Source: a virus | Direction: 5' to 3' (one strand) | DNA: 64,000 nt | IMG/VR virus record: IMGVR_UViG_3300021959_007301 | Location: 23,243-87,242 of that record | Shown here: positions 34,896 to 42,598 of the stretch, piece by piece | Numbering within the stretch: position 1 is the stretch's first letter | Layout: every line of letters begins with the position of its first letter | Notes under the pieces: generated by a model | Databases searched by the model: none | Seen by the model: only the letters and a program-made list of their open reading frames with translations | Told to the model about the DNA's origin: nothing | Translations under genes and position numbers: made by a program

Positions 34896-35427
34896 CCCAA
34901 GAGATTTAAGTCTAATCCCAACAAAGTATGAAATACTTCGTCTTGATACAGGTCAAGAAGTGATAGGTATGACTCGACAAAATGGTAACATTGTTGAAGT
35001 AACTCTACCTATGATTTGTCATTTATCAGTAACAATGAGAGGTAAAACTCTTGCAACATTCTATCCATACTCACCTCTAACCTCAGATACAGTTGTAAAA
35101 ATTCCTGAAGAAATGATTCTTCATAGAAACAAAGTTAATCCTCAAGTTGTGCCGTTGTATGACAATGCATCCACCAGTTGGTTAACTATGTTAGAAAACA
35201 AAAGTATACCACTTGCAAATAAGTTATCAAAAGATGATAACGTAGATGTACGAAACAATGTAGACGAACTTTTAAGACAACTCTATGAAGATAAACATAT
35301 GGCAACAGAAGAGGAGTTTTTAGAAATGATGGAACAGGAATTTCTCAATAGTGAAAAAGACTCTGAAGACCCATATAAGAAATTTAAAAGATTGACTCCA
35401 CCAAAAGACAAGAAAAAAATTCACTAA
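34888..35427 (+). CDS. Conserved phage protein with Sm-like N-terminal region
   Basis: In this 179-residue protein, residues 15-90 (KYEILRLDTGQEVIGM...ITLPM-like VEVTLPMICHLSV...TLATFYPYSPLT) have the alternating pattern of small LSm-like barrels. The C-terminal half is acidic then basic (PPKDKKKIH). It overlaps uvsW by 8 nt. A homologue follows uvsW in other marine T4-like phages, as I recall. The function is unknown. Confidence 0.55.
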   Translation: MTSPRDLSLIPTKYEILRLDTGQEVIGMTRQNGNIVEVTLPMICHLSVTMRGKTLATFYPYSPLTSDTVVKIPEEMILHRNKVNPQVVPLYDNASTSWLTMLENKSIPLANKLSKDDNVDVRNNVDELLRQLYEDKHMATEEEFLEMMEQEFLNSEKDSEDPYKKFKRLTPPKDKKKIH

Positions 35428-35452
35428 ACTATTTTGTTAGAACTGAAAGTTT

Positions 35453-35460
35453 TATAAATA
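35453..35460 (+). promoter_or_regulatory. Late promoter (TATAAATA) with 5' hairpin
   Basis: The predicted +1 is near 35466. A perfect GTATAAC/GTTATAC hairpin (35468-35486, 5-nt loop) opens the transcript of three small membrane proteins. Confidence 0.72.
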
Positions 35461-35515
35461 TCCACGTGTATAACTTGGTGTTATACCATATTATTAATGG
35501 AGTTTATAAAAGAAA

Positions 35516-35638
35516 GTGACCGAGTTAGTCAAAAAATTAAAAAAAGTAGATGGTCAAACAATTGTGGAGGGAATGGAAATAGGTATTCTCGTATCTGTAT
35601 TTTTTATCTGTACAATGGCAATTGCACCTATCGTATAA
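35516..35638 (+). CDS. Small membrane protein (40 aa)
   Basis: The start is GTG (MTELVKKLKKVDGQTIVEG). A basic N-terminus precedes one hydrophobic segment (EIGILVSVFFICTMAIAPIV) reaching the C-terminus. This frame is chosen over the overlapping ATG frame at 35498 because it forms a coherent amphipathic-plus-membrane protein and joins the next gene by 1 nt. It has a single-pass membrane topology. The function is unknown. Confidence 0.5.
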   Translation: MTELVKKLKKVDGQTIVEGMEIGILVSVFFICTMAIAPIV

Positions 35639-35639
35639 C

Positions 35640-35795
35640 ATGGAAGAAATAGCAATATCAGTTTTATCGATAATCGTTAGTTATTTTTATTTGAAGTATG
35701 CGCCTATGAATGATATCAGAGGTGCAATTTATTATGCAGAACACATTGCAAATCAGAAACACAAAAATGAATCAGTTGGAAATACCACTAAATAA
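35640..35795 (+). CDS. Small membrane protein (51 aa)
   Basis: It starts 1 nt after the previous stop: MEEIAISVLSIIVSYFYLKYAPMNDIRGAIYY as an N-terminal hydrophobic helix, then a polar tail rich in Lys and Asn. It overlaps the following gene by 29 nt in another frame. It is likely a late, inner-membrane peptide. No family was recognised. Confidence 0.45.
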   Translation: MEEIAISVLSIIVSYFYLKYAPMNDIRGAIYYAEHIANQKHKNESVGNTTK

Positions 35796-35964
35796 ACCAA
35801 AGGATGCAACTCCTGAAGAGGTTGTAGAATGGAGGGAAACGGATTTCTTTTCAAAAGGTGATTTCGATGTCATGAAACTGTTTGTCGTCATTCCTGCTGT
35901 TGTTCAGGTTGTCATGTTTAGTTTCATGTTAGGTGTATTTTATATAAACAATCTCTTTATATAA
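35767..35964 (+). CDS. Small membrane protein (65 aa)
   Basis: The start ATG 35767 (MNQLEIPLNKPKDATPEEVVEW) is preferred over an in-frame 35710 start deep in the previous gene. A polar N-terminus is followed by one C-terminal membrane helix (VMKLFVVIPAVVQVVMFSFML). It is the third small membrane protein in this late operon. The group resembles lysis or envelope-modifying cassettes, but no holin motif is definite. Confidence 0.5.
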   Translation: MNQLEIPLNKPKDATPEEVVEWRETDFFSKGDFDVMKLFVVIPAVVQVVMFSFMLGVFYINNLFI

Positions 35965-36037
35965 TATATTCCCTGTGGGACATAATCATTTTATCATAGA
36001 TTTCTGAAAACACAAGGGGTTTTTTAAAAAAACTTCA

Positions 36038-36045
36038 TATAAATA
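36038..36045 (+). promoter_or_regulatory. Late promoter (TATAAATA), near-leaderless iscA
   Basis: The ATG at 36053 lies 2 nt after the predicted +1 (36051), leaving no room for a ribosome-binding site. Confidence 0.65.
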
Positions 36046-36052
36046 CTAGATA

Positions 36053-36376
36053 ATGGTAGAACTCAGCAACGAAGCAATTACTCAAATTTTGTCGTTACAA
36101 GAAAAGGATGCATTTAATTACATCAGAGTTGGTGTTACTGGTGGTGGTTGTGCTGGTTTTGAATACATCTTTGATAGCAGTTTAGATGCTAACTTAGATG
36201 ATACAGTAATTGATTATGGAAAATTCTCTATCCTAATTGATAATCATAGTGTACAATATATAGAAGGGATGACACTAGATTATGTCAAAGAAGGACTGAA
36301 CTCTTTCTTCAAATTCATAAACCCTAAAGAGGCAGCATCATGTGGATGTGGGGTTTCAGTAAACTTTAATATTTGA
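36053..36376 (+). CDS. iscA: A-type Fe-S cluster carrier (IscA/HesB family)
   Basis: This 107-residue protein has the three conserved cysteines of A-type carriers: C33 in GGGCAGFEY and C97/C99 in the terminal SCGCGVSV. The length is typical (107). Family members receive Fe-S clusters and pass them to apo-enzymes. With the IscU homologue at 56341 the phage carries both scaffold and carrier. It lies directly upstream of sigma factor gene 55. Confidence 0.9.
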   Translation: MVELSNEAITQILSLQEKDAFNYIRVGVTGGGCAGFEYIFDSSLDANLDDTVIDYGKFSILIDNHSVQYIEGMTLDYVKEGLNSFFKFINPKEAASCGCGVSVNFNI

Positions 36377-36385
36377 AAAAACCCC

Positions 36386-36414
36386 TTGTAGAATGGGGGG
36401 TTATGGTGTATAGT
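36386..36414 (+). promoter_or_regulatory. sigma70-like promoter (TTGTAG-17-TATAGT) in hairpin loop
   Basis: The -35 box lies in the loop of an AACCCC/GGGGTT stem (36380-36385 / 36397-36402). The gene 55 ATG (36421) is 7 nt after the -10 box, so this transcript may also be leaderless. Confidence 0.6.
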
Positions 36415-36420
36415 ATACGT

Positions 36421-36978
36421 ATGACTACGAAAAAACAATCTGAACACTACGTTAATAACAAAGAGTTCACACAAGCAGTCTCCGATTATAACGAATCCGT
36501 TAGACTCGCAGAATCAAAGGGGAAAACCCCACCAAAGATGACAGAGTACATAGGGGAGTGCATTTATAAGATTGCTACTCGTTTATCTACACGTCCAAAC
36601 TTTATCAACTATACGTACAGAGACGAAATGATTTGTGATGCAATCGAAAATTGCATTCAGTATATTCGTAATTTCAATGCAGAAAAATCTAACAATGCAT
36701 TCGCATATATCACACAGATTTGTTACTATGCATTCCTAAGGCGTATTCAAAAGGAAAAGAAACAAGTTTTCATCAAACAACAAGCTATCGATGCAACAAA
36801 CATTACTATGGATGCATACGATACAATTGATGGTGTTCACAACCCTGAATTCACTAATACAAACATTGAGTGGATGCAAGAGAACATGAACAGGGTTGCA
36901 TACGAACCAAGAAAATCAAAGAGAACGAAAACAACAACTACAACCAAAAAATCATCATTAGATAAATTTACTGAATGA
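36421..36978 (+). CDS. 55: Late-transcription sigma factor gp55
   Basis: The start ATG 36421 (MTTKKQSEHYVNNKEFTQAV) is chosen because the promoter lies between it and upstream in-frame starts. At 185 residues it matches T4 gp55. The region YRDEMICDAIENCIQYIRNFNAEKSNNAFAYITQICYYAFLRRI is the sigma region 2-like core (YR..M..DA...C......F......NAFAY.T.....AF.RRI). It directs RNA polymerase to TATAAATA promoters, of which this window has many. It overlaps gene 47 by 4 nt. Confidence 0.92.
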   Translation: MTTKKQSEHYVNNKEFTQAVSDYNESVRLAESKGKTPPKMTEYIGECIYKIATRLSTRPNFINYTYRDEMICDAIENCIQYIRNFNAEKSNNAFAYITQICYYAFLRRIQKEKKQVFIKQQAIDATNITMDAYDTIDGVHNPEFTNTNIEWMQENMNRVAYEPRKSKRTKTTTTTKKSSLDKFTE

Positions 36979-38042
36979 AAATAGCACTATTGAACGATAC
37001 CCACTGTGGTGTTCGTGGTGACATGATTGAAATGTCCAAATACCAAGGACGCTTCTATAACGAAGTGTTCTTTCCATACTTAGATAAACATGATATTAAA
37101 CACATCATCCATCTAGGGGATTACTTTGACCGAAGAAAGTACATCAACTTTGCTTCGATGAAAGCAAACATCAAACATTTTATTGAACCTATGAATGAAC
37201 GTGGTATCACCATGGACTTAATCATTGGTAATCACGACACTTATTATAAGAACACTAACGAAGTAAATGCACCTGAGTTATTACTCTACAATCAACCTAA
37301 TGTCAATGTGATTTCCGAATGTGAAGTCAAAGAGTACGATGGGTTCAACATTGCATTGGTTCCTTGGATTAACTCTGAGAACTATGCTGATTCAGTAGAG
37401 TTTTTACAATCTGCAAATGCAAGTTGGTGTATGGGTCACTTTGAATTTGAAGGTGCATTGATGATGCCAGGCATGACATGTCAACACGGACTTGACCATT
37501 CATACGTCAAACGATTTGACAAAGTATTGAGTGGACACTTCCATCAGAAGTCAGAGTTTGCAAACATCAGATACCTTGGTTCACAAATGCAGTTCACATG
37601 GTCAGATTATGGTGATGGAAAACACTTCCACATCTTTGATACTGAGAAGGTTGAATTACTTCCAGTACATAATCCAATCACCATGTTTGAGAAAGCATTC
37701 TATGATGATACTAAAGAAACCTTTGAGACAATTAGTAATGCTGATTATAGTAAGTATGATGGAAAGTTCACAAAGATTGTAGTAGTTAATAAAGAAAATC
37801 CATATTGGTTTGATACCTTCTTAGATAAGATTCATGGAGTCAATCCATTACATGTATCAGTAGTCGATGACAACAAGCACATGGACTTTATGGATGACGA
37901 AGATATGGGGGATGTTGAAGATACTTTAACAATCCTAACAAACTATATCGAAGGTCTTGACATTCAAGGGAAGAAAAAACCCCTTACAGAATTGATGACC
38001 TCATTATATAATGAAGCACTTGACCAACATAACTATCTATGA
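36975..38042 (+). CDS. 47: Recombination endonuclease subunit gp47 (Mre11/SbcD family)
   Basis: This 355-residue metallophosphoesterase has LLNDTHCGVRG, HLGDYFDRR and IIGNHDTYY as the phosphodiesterase motifs with Asp/His metal ligands. Later come WCMGHFEFEG and LSGHFHQKS. It works with gp46 to resect DNA ends for recombination-dependent replication. ATGA overlaps exist at both ends of the 55-47-46 cluster. Confidence 0.95.
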   Translation: MKIALLNDTHCGVRGDMIEMSKYQGRFYNEVFFPYLDKHDIKHIIHLGDYFDRRKYINFASMKANIKHFIEPMNERGITMDLIIGNHDTYYKNTNEVNAPELLLYNQPNVNVISECEVKEYDGFNIALVPWINSENYADSVEFLQSANASWCMGHFEFEGALMMPGMTCQHGLDHSYVKRFDKVLSGHFHQKSEFANIRYLGSQMQFTWSDYGDGKHFHIFDTEKVELLPVHNPITMFEKAFYDDTKETFETISNADYSKYDGKFTKIVVVNKENPYWFDTFLDKIHGVNPLHVSVVDDNKHMDFMDDEDMGDVEDTLTILTNYIEGLDIQGKKKPLTELMTSLYNEALDQHNYL

Positions 38043-39754
38043 TTATATTTAAGAAAGTAAGATATAAAAATTTATTATCATCAGGTAACAAGTTTACCGA
38101 AATTCAATTAGATTCCCACCAAACAACTTTGATTTTGGGAGAGAATGGTGCAGGTAAGTCTACCTTATTAGATGCACTGTGCTTTGGACTCTATGGTAAA
38201 GGGTTCAGAAATCTTAAGAAAGACCTTCTTATAAACTCTATCAATGGACGTGACCTTATAGTTGAGGTTGAGTTTGATATTGGTAGGAAATCATATAAAG
38301 TAATTCGTGGTGCAAAACCAAATAAGTTTGAGTTGTACGTCAATGACACACTCATTAATCAAGATGCAACCATGAAGGACTATCAAGAACACTTAGAGAA
38401 GAACGTACTCAAAATGAGTTACCGTTCCTTTACTCAAGTTGCAATTTTAGGTTCTGCAAACTTTACACCTTTTATGCAGTTAAAGGCAGTAGAAAGACGT
38501 AAACTCGTAGAAGACCTATTGGATATCTCTATCTTTACAACTATGTCTGACATATTAAAGACGAAGATTTCCGAACATAAGATTGACGTGAATGAAAATA
38601 ATCATGAAATTGAAATACTAGAAGAACGTATCAACGGATTGAATGGACAACTTAATGCACTTCGTGAAAATCGTGAAAAGAAAATAAAACAATATGAATC
38701 CACCGTTGATGAAACTCAAACAAACATCGACAAACTTTTAGGAGAGGTGGATGAAAAGACGGAAAATGTGGTGGAGAAAAAATCCACCATCAAGGATAAA
38801 GACCCTCAGGGCGATAGACTCAAAAAAGCAACAGAACTGGAGAGACAGTTGCAAGATGCTAGAAGGAAAGCAATTAAGGATGTCGAATTCTATGAGGAAA
38901 ATGATGACTGTCCAACATGTAAACAGGGATTAGATGATGAACATAAAAAGAAACACATTGCAGAAAGACAAGCTAAAGCAGATGAAATCAGGACTGCTTT
39001 GGTTGAAATTGAGAAGACAATCAACGAGTCCAATGGAAGACTTGAAGAAATCTCCAAGGTACAATCCGAAATCGATGATATTCAGAGAGGAATTGGTCTT
39101 CTTCAAGCAGAAGTGGTTTCAAATCAAAAATTCATTAAAAAGATTCAGGGAGAGATTACTAAGTTAGAACAGGAACAGACTAGTAATAATAATGTTCAAG
39201 AACTCATTGACAGTGAAGAGGATACATTAGACATTCTCCATACAAAAAAAGGAACACTTGTTGAACAGAAACATTATCATGACATTGCTGTGACACTACT
39301 ACGAGACCAAGGTGTCAGACAAAAGATTATCAAACAGTATGTTCCAGTCATGAATAAATTAATCAACAAGTATCTTGCACAACTTGAATTCTATGTTGGG
39401 TTTGAACTTAACGAATCTTTTGAAGAAACAATCAAGTCACGATTCAGAGACGTATTCAAATACGATAACTTCTCACAAGGTGAAAAGATGAGAATCGATT
39501 TATCATTATTATTTACTTGGAGAAGTGTAGCACGTATGAAGAACTCAGTGAATACCAATCTACTCATACTAGACGAAGTGTTTGACAGTTCATTAGACAC
39601 TAATGGTACAGATGACTTCCTAAAATTATTAAATACCTTGACAGAAAAGACAAATGCATTTATCATATCTCATAAAGGAGACGTGCTTTACGACAAGTTT
39701 GAAAATGTTATTCGATTTGAGAAACATAAAAACTTCAGTCGCATTGCAGAATAG
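38039..39754 (+). CDS. 46: Recombination endonuclease subunit gp46 (Rad50/SbcC family)
   Basis: This 571-residue SMC-type ATPase has Walker A LGENGAGKST (about 33-42). The coiled-coil arms are interrupted by the zinc hook DDCPTCKQG (about 289-297). C-terminal signature and Walker B follow: FSQGEKMRIDLSLLFTW and LLILDEVFDSSLD, then the D-loop and a His switch in FIISHKG. It tethers ends and powers gp47. The length matches T4 gp46 (560). Confidence 0.95.
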   Translation: MIIFKKVRYKNLLSSGNKFTEIQLDSHQTTLILGENGAGKSTLLDALCFGLYGKGFRNLKKDLLINSINGRDLIVEVEFDIGRKSYKVIRGAKPNKFELYVNDTLINQDATMKDYQEHLEKNVLKMSYRSFTQVAILGSANFTPFMQLKAVERRKLVEDLLDISIFTTMSDILKTKISEHKIDVNENNHEIEILEERINGLNGQLNALRENREKKIKQYESTVDETQTNIDKLLGEVDEKTENVVEKKSTIKDKDPQGDRLKKATELERQLQDARRKAIKDVEFYEENDDCPTCKQGLDDEHKKKHIAERQAKADEIRTALVEIEKTINESNGRLEEISKVQSEIDDIQRGIGLLQAEVVSNQKFIKKIQGEITKLEQEQTSNNNVQELIDSEEDTLDILHTKKGTLVEQKHYHDIAVTLLRDQGVRQKIIKQYVPVMNKLINKYLAQLEFYVGFELNESFEETIKSRFRDVFKYDNFSQGEKMRIDLSLLFTWRSVARMKNSVNTNLLILDEVFDSSLDTNGTDDFLKLLNTLTEKTNAFIISHKGDVLYDKFENVIRFEKHKNFSRIAE

Positions 39755-39761
39755 ATAAATA
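39754..39761 (+). promoter_or_regulatory. Late promoter (GATAAATA), leaderless start
   Basis: It overlaps the gene 46 stop. The ATG at 39767 begins at the predicted +1. Confidence 0.7.
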
Positions 39762-39766
39762 GTATT

Positions 39767-41164
39767 ATGAAAAGTTTTTCAGAGTTCACAGGATTAGACA
39801 CTACAACGAACACTAAGAGAGTTATCTCTGAGTTAACTGTGAGTCCTGATTATCAACGAAAGGGTGTATTTAATCCCTATTATGTTTTAGATACTAAGAT
39901 GGAACCCATCACTAATATAGTAGGTGATGGTGAAATCAAATTCAAGTGTACCAACACCCCAGCAGGAGAAGAGTTACTTACATTAGGTAATGGTAAATTC
40001 TTTTTCCAAATCGAGAAGGATGGGGTAGACCAACCCTATTATATAAGAACAACTAAGTCTGCAGTTAAAGACCACCTCGGTGGGGGTACACGTAAAAACT
40101 CTACCGCTTCATCTAACGTAAATGAATTCTTATCTCTTTACTTTGTTGCACATCCTGAAGAAGGAAACATGGACAGTGTAGACTGGGAGAAAGAGGTTGG
40201 TGGACGTACAGGTAAGACTGGAGTTTTTGATGGTGAAGGAAATGCAGTTACATACGAAGACCTAGTTGCATTATTAGATGCAGACGAAACTGCACAACGT
40301 GATATCAAGATTGGTATGGCAAACGGAGTTGCAGTAAGGAATGACCTCAAAGGCAGAAAGATTAAAAAACTCTACTGGACACCAAGAGGTAAACCTGCAG
40401 GAATCAGTGGTAGGAATCCATCAGACGTGATAGTAGAACTAGACGATGGTTTTATAGGATACTCTAATAAAATTTCTTCAGGTAAAGATGCAACGCCAAA
40501 GATGAATTCATCTATTACTGCACAATATAAAAAACTTGGAGACTCAAAACAACTTAAAACAGTAATGGGATTTATTGATAAATCTTTAAAACATGCATTT
40601 GATTCTATCAACAATTCTGAACTCAAAAAGACAATTACACCACTATTAAAAAAAGTTGCAAAGGACGATTACACAGAAGGTGGTTCGAAATCTTCTTTCC
40701 CTAAAATTGCAAGAGAGTTTAACAAACATGCACTGAATTTTTATCAAGATGGGTTTTATTATCCTTTTAGAAATAAACTTATTAACTTTTTCAAAAATCA
40801 TCTTGGAAAGAGAGACGGAAAAAACTTACAGTACATGTTAAACACTATGGGGTACTACACTTACCCTGATGCTGACTCAACACCATGTCCATACAAGATG
40901 TTAATTGGTGCAGAGTCCAAGTCTGTTGTTAAAGACATTGCAGATAACATAGAATTAAAATCTATCGTATTAGAAAAAACCCCTAGTAATTATACAGGAA
41001 TTAAAGTAGAATATAAGGAAGGTCAACAATCGTTTAAGGTACATTTCAAATATAAACCATTAAACAAGAATTGCACTTTACCGATTACGTTGAGAACAAG
41101 AGCATCAGGAGGTTGGCAAGGCAAATCACTTTATATGTCATCCTCAGGTTTAATAGTAAAATAA
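39767..41164 (+). CDS. Putative capsid-targeted internal protein of unknown function
   Basis: This 465-residue protein is late-expressed and leaderless. The first residues MKSFSEFTGLD resemble the capsid-targeting leader of T4 internal proteins (MKTYQEF-like) and the start of the gp68-like protein here. The rest is basic, with WTPRGKPAG, YSNKISSGKDATPKMNSSI and NHLGKRDGKNLQYMLNTMGYYTYPDADSTPC (quoted in parts), a pattern that faintly recalls restriction-endonuclease-fold phage proteins. I do not recognise a family. A protein packaged with DNA and injected is an inference. Confidence 0.5.
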   Translation: MKSFSEFTGLDTTTNTKRVISELTVSPDYQRKGVFNPYYVLDTKMEPITNIVGDGEIKFKCTNTPAGEELLTLGNGKFFFQIEKDGVDQPYYIRTTKSAVKDHLGGGTRKNSTASSNVNEFLSLYFVAHPEEGNMDSVDWEKEVGGRTGKTGVFDGEGNAVTYEDLVALLDADETAQRDIKIGMANGVAVRNDLKGRKIKKLYWTPRGKPAGISGRNPSDVIVELDDGFIGYSNKISSGKDATPKMNSSITAQYKKLGDSKQLKTVMGFIDKSLKHAFDSINNSELKKTITPLLKKVAKDDYTEGGSKSSFPKIAREFNKHALNFYQDGFYYPFRNKLINFFKNHLGKRDGKNLQYMLNTMGYYTYPDADSTPCPYKMLIGAESKSVVKDIADNIELKSIVLEKTPSNYTGIKVEYKEGQQSFKVHFKYKPLNKNCTLPITLRTRASGGWQGKSLYMSSSGLIVK

Positions 41165-41165
41165 T

Positions 41166-41804
41166 ATGTATCAATTAATAGACGAAGCATCAAAGGTGTT
41201 AAGAACACCTCCACTACCTTTTGATTTTGAAAACCCACCACACGACCCTAAAGAACTTGAGAAGTTACTTGCAGAGGCAATGGAAAAGTTTGGTGGTATC
41301 GGTCTTTCTGCAAACCAAGTAGGAGTAGATGCAAGAGTTTTTGTAATGAGAACAGCAGATTCAGGTATTGTTGCATTCTTCAATCCTGAACTCACCAAGG
41401 TCTCACAAGAAACAGATTTAATGAAAGAGGGGTGTTTATCATTCCCTGACCTTTATTTAATGATTAAAAGGTCTAAAGTAGTAGAACTAAAATATCAAGA
41501 CAGTGATGGTGAAGAACATATCATTACACTAGATGGATTAGGTGCAAGATGTGTCCAACATGAAATCGACCACTTAAACGGAATAGTATTCTTACAACGT
41601 GCATCTAGATTGAAACTTGAACGTGCTCTCAAGTCTAGACCAAAAGAGAGACAACGGAGAATTAACTATGAACGAAATCAAGCCATTGCAAGAGCAATCA
41701 AAGATTTACAGTCCAAAAAAGATTCCGAATCTACTGGAGAAACCAGTAGCGAAGGACTTGATACTGTGGATGAAAGAACACACACACTTGAGAACAGTGG
41801 GTGA
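41166..41804 (+). CDS. def: Peptide deformylase
   Basis: This 212-residue protein has all three catalytic motifs: GIGLSANQVG (45-54), EGCLSFP (89-95, metal Cys90) and QHEIDHLNG (131-139, H132, E133, H136). It removes the N-formyl group from nascent proteins. The family core ends near residue 165. The remaining basic/acidic tail is unusual and overlaps the following oxygenase gene by 137 nt in another frame. Phage deformylases are known from marine T4-like phages. Confidence 0.95.
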   Translation: MYQLIDEASKVLRTPPLPFDFENPPHDPKELEKLLAEAMEKFGGIGLSANQVGVDARVFVMRTADSGIVAFFNPELTKVSQETDLMKEGCLSFPDLYLMIKRSKVVELKYQDSDGEEHIITLDGLGARCVQHEIDHLNGIVFLQRASRLKLERALKSRPKERQRRINYERNQAIARAIKDLQSKKDSESTGETSSEGLDTVDERTHTLENSG

Positions 41805-42318
41805 TGGTTCAGATTATACTGCAGTAAATAAAGTACACATTCACAAACAAAGTGTCAGAGACTGTCTCAATGCAATTGAGTATAATCTAGTTGGTGAGAT
41901 TCGTAAAATCTGTGATGCAGTTGTATTCCCTGAAATGACCATTCTCACTGAATGGGCGATTGGTTCTCTACAAGAACCTCATGTTGACCTTTACAGTAAT
42001 CATGATGTTAAAGTAGGAGACGATGCTCCAAGTTTTTCTAGAGGGTGGACATGTATCATCAATCTAAATGATGACTTCAGGGATGGACGTACATACTTCC
42101 CACCATCTGAACACAATCCTAAATTAATAGAAGTTCAACCTGAAGTTGGAGCTGGTCTTCTGTTTCAAGGTATTCACCATTTACATGGGGTTGAAAAAAT
42201 TAGAGGTTGTCCACGATACACTATTGCAATATGGTTTACCACAGACTTAGGTAAAATCATGTACGATTCCCCCATCAAAGACCTCAACATAGACCACGTA
42301 CAGGCTAGACTTACGTAG
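41668..42318 (+). CDS. 2OG-Fe(II) dioxygenase
   Basis: In this 216-residue protein the start ATG 41668 (MNEIKPLQEQSKIY) has a CGGAG site 10 nt upstream, inside the deformylase gene. The iron motif LQEPHVDLYSN (His, Asp) is followed by WTCIINLNDDFRDGRTYFPPS, then FQGIHHLHGVEKI (distal His) and an Arg in CPRYTIAIWF. It is a standard small phage oxygenase. A 41-bp repeat begins at its last codons. Confidence 0.85.
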   Translation: MNEIKPLQEQSKIYSPKKIPNLLEKPVAKDLILWMKEHTHLRTVGDGSDYTAVNKVHIHKQSVRDCLNAIEYNLVGEIRKICDAVVFPEMTILTEWAIGSLQEPHVDLYSNHDVKVGDDAPSFSRGWTCIINLNDDFRDGRTYFPPSEHNPKLIEVQPEVGAGLLFQGIHHLHGVEKIRGCPRYTIAIWFTTDLGKIMYDSPIKDLNIDHVQARLT

Positions 42319-42348
42319 GCCTTGACAATGCCCCCAACTTTTTGATAC
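42308..42348 (+). repeat. 41-bp direct repeat, copy 1
   Basis: It matches 42549-42589 at 36 of 41 positions. It covers the end of the oxygenase gene, the -35 box and the T-rich tract. Confidence 0.85.
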
Positions 42349-42351
42349 ACT
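42322..42351 (+). promoter_or_regulatory. sigma70-like promoter (TTGACA-18-TACACT)
   Basis: It has a consensus -35 and a weak -10, 24 nt before the 42375 start. The -35 sits between GGC and GCC followed by CCCAACTTTTT, which looks like a terminator remnant. Confidence 0.65.
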
Positions 42352-42374
42352 AGTATCATCAATTGGAGGTAAAT

Positions 42375-42566
42375 ATGTCAATTAAGTACCTGAAAGAAAT
42401 CACCAAGTGGGATGGGGATATCCCCAACCACACTTATATGGTGGATGAAAAAGGTAACCTTGTTGGTTACATCAAAACTGGAACTAAGGAGGAGATTATC
42501 TTTAAATCTCCAATGAAACAGTTCTCCAAATCTCATAGAAAATTCATAGACTTACGTAGGGGTTGA
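42375..42566 (+). CDS. Small protein of unknown function
   Basis: This 63-residue protein, MSIKYLKEITKWDGDIPNHTYMV..., is preceded by GGAGG. Beta-rich middle GNLVGYIKTGTKEEIIF precedes a basic end. Its stop codon lies within the -35 box of the next promoter. It is bracketed by the two 41-bp repeats, so it is a self-contained promoter-gene cassette that could have arrived or moved as a unit. No family was recognised. Confidence 0.55.
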   Translation: MSIKYLKEITKWDGDIPNHTYMVDEKGNLVGYIKTGTKEEIIFKSPMKQFSKSHRKFIDLRRG

Positions 42567-42589
42567 CAAAGCCCCTCACTTTTTGATAC
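42549..42589 (+). repeat. 41-bp direct repeat, copy 2
   Basis: It repeats 42308-42348 and covers the end of the small gene in a different reading frame plus the next promoter. Confidence 0.85.
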
Positions 42590-42592
42590 CAT
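42563..42592 (+). promoter_or_regulatory. sigma70-like promoter in AGGGG/CCCCT hairpin
   Basis: TTGACA lies in the loop of AGGGG (42558-42562) / CCCCT (42572-42576), followed by CACTTTTT. The -10 is weak (TACCAT). The gene at 42599 starts 7 nt after it. Confidence 0.6.
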
Positions 42593-42598
42593 ATACAC

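Noticed and set aside
35498-35650. ATG frame starting MEFIKESDRV overlapping the 40-residue membrane protein
   Set aside because: It encodes a Cys/Asn/Arg-rich sequence without coherent structure, whereas the GTG frame gives a basic N-terminus plus membrane helix and couples to the next gene.
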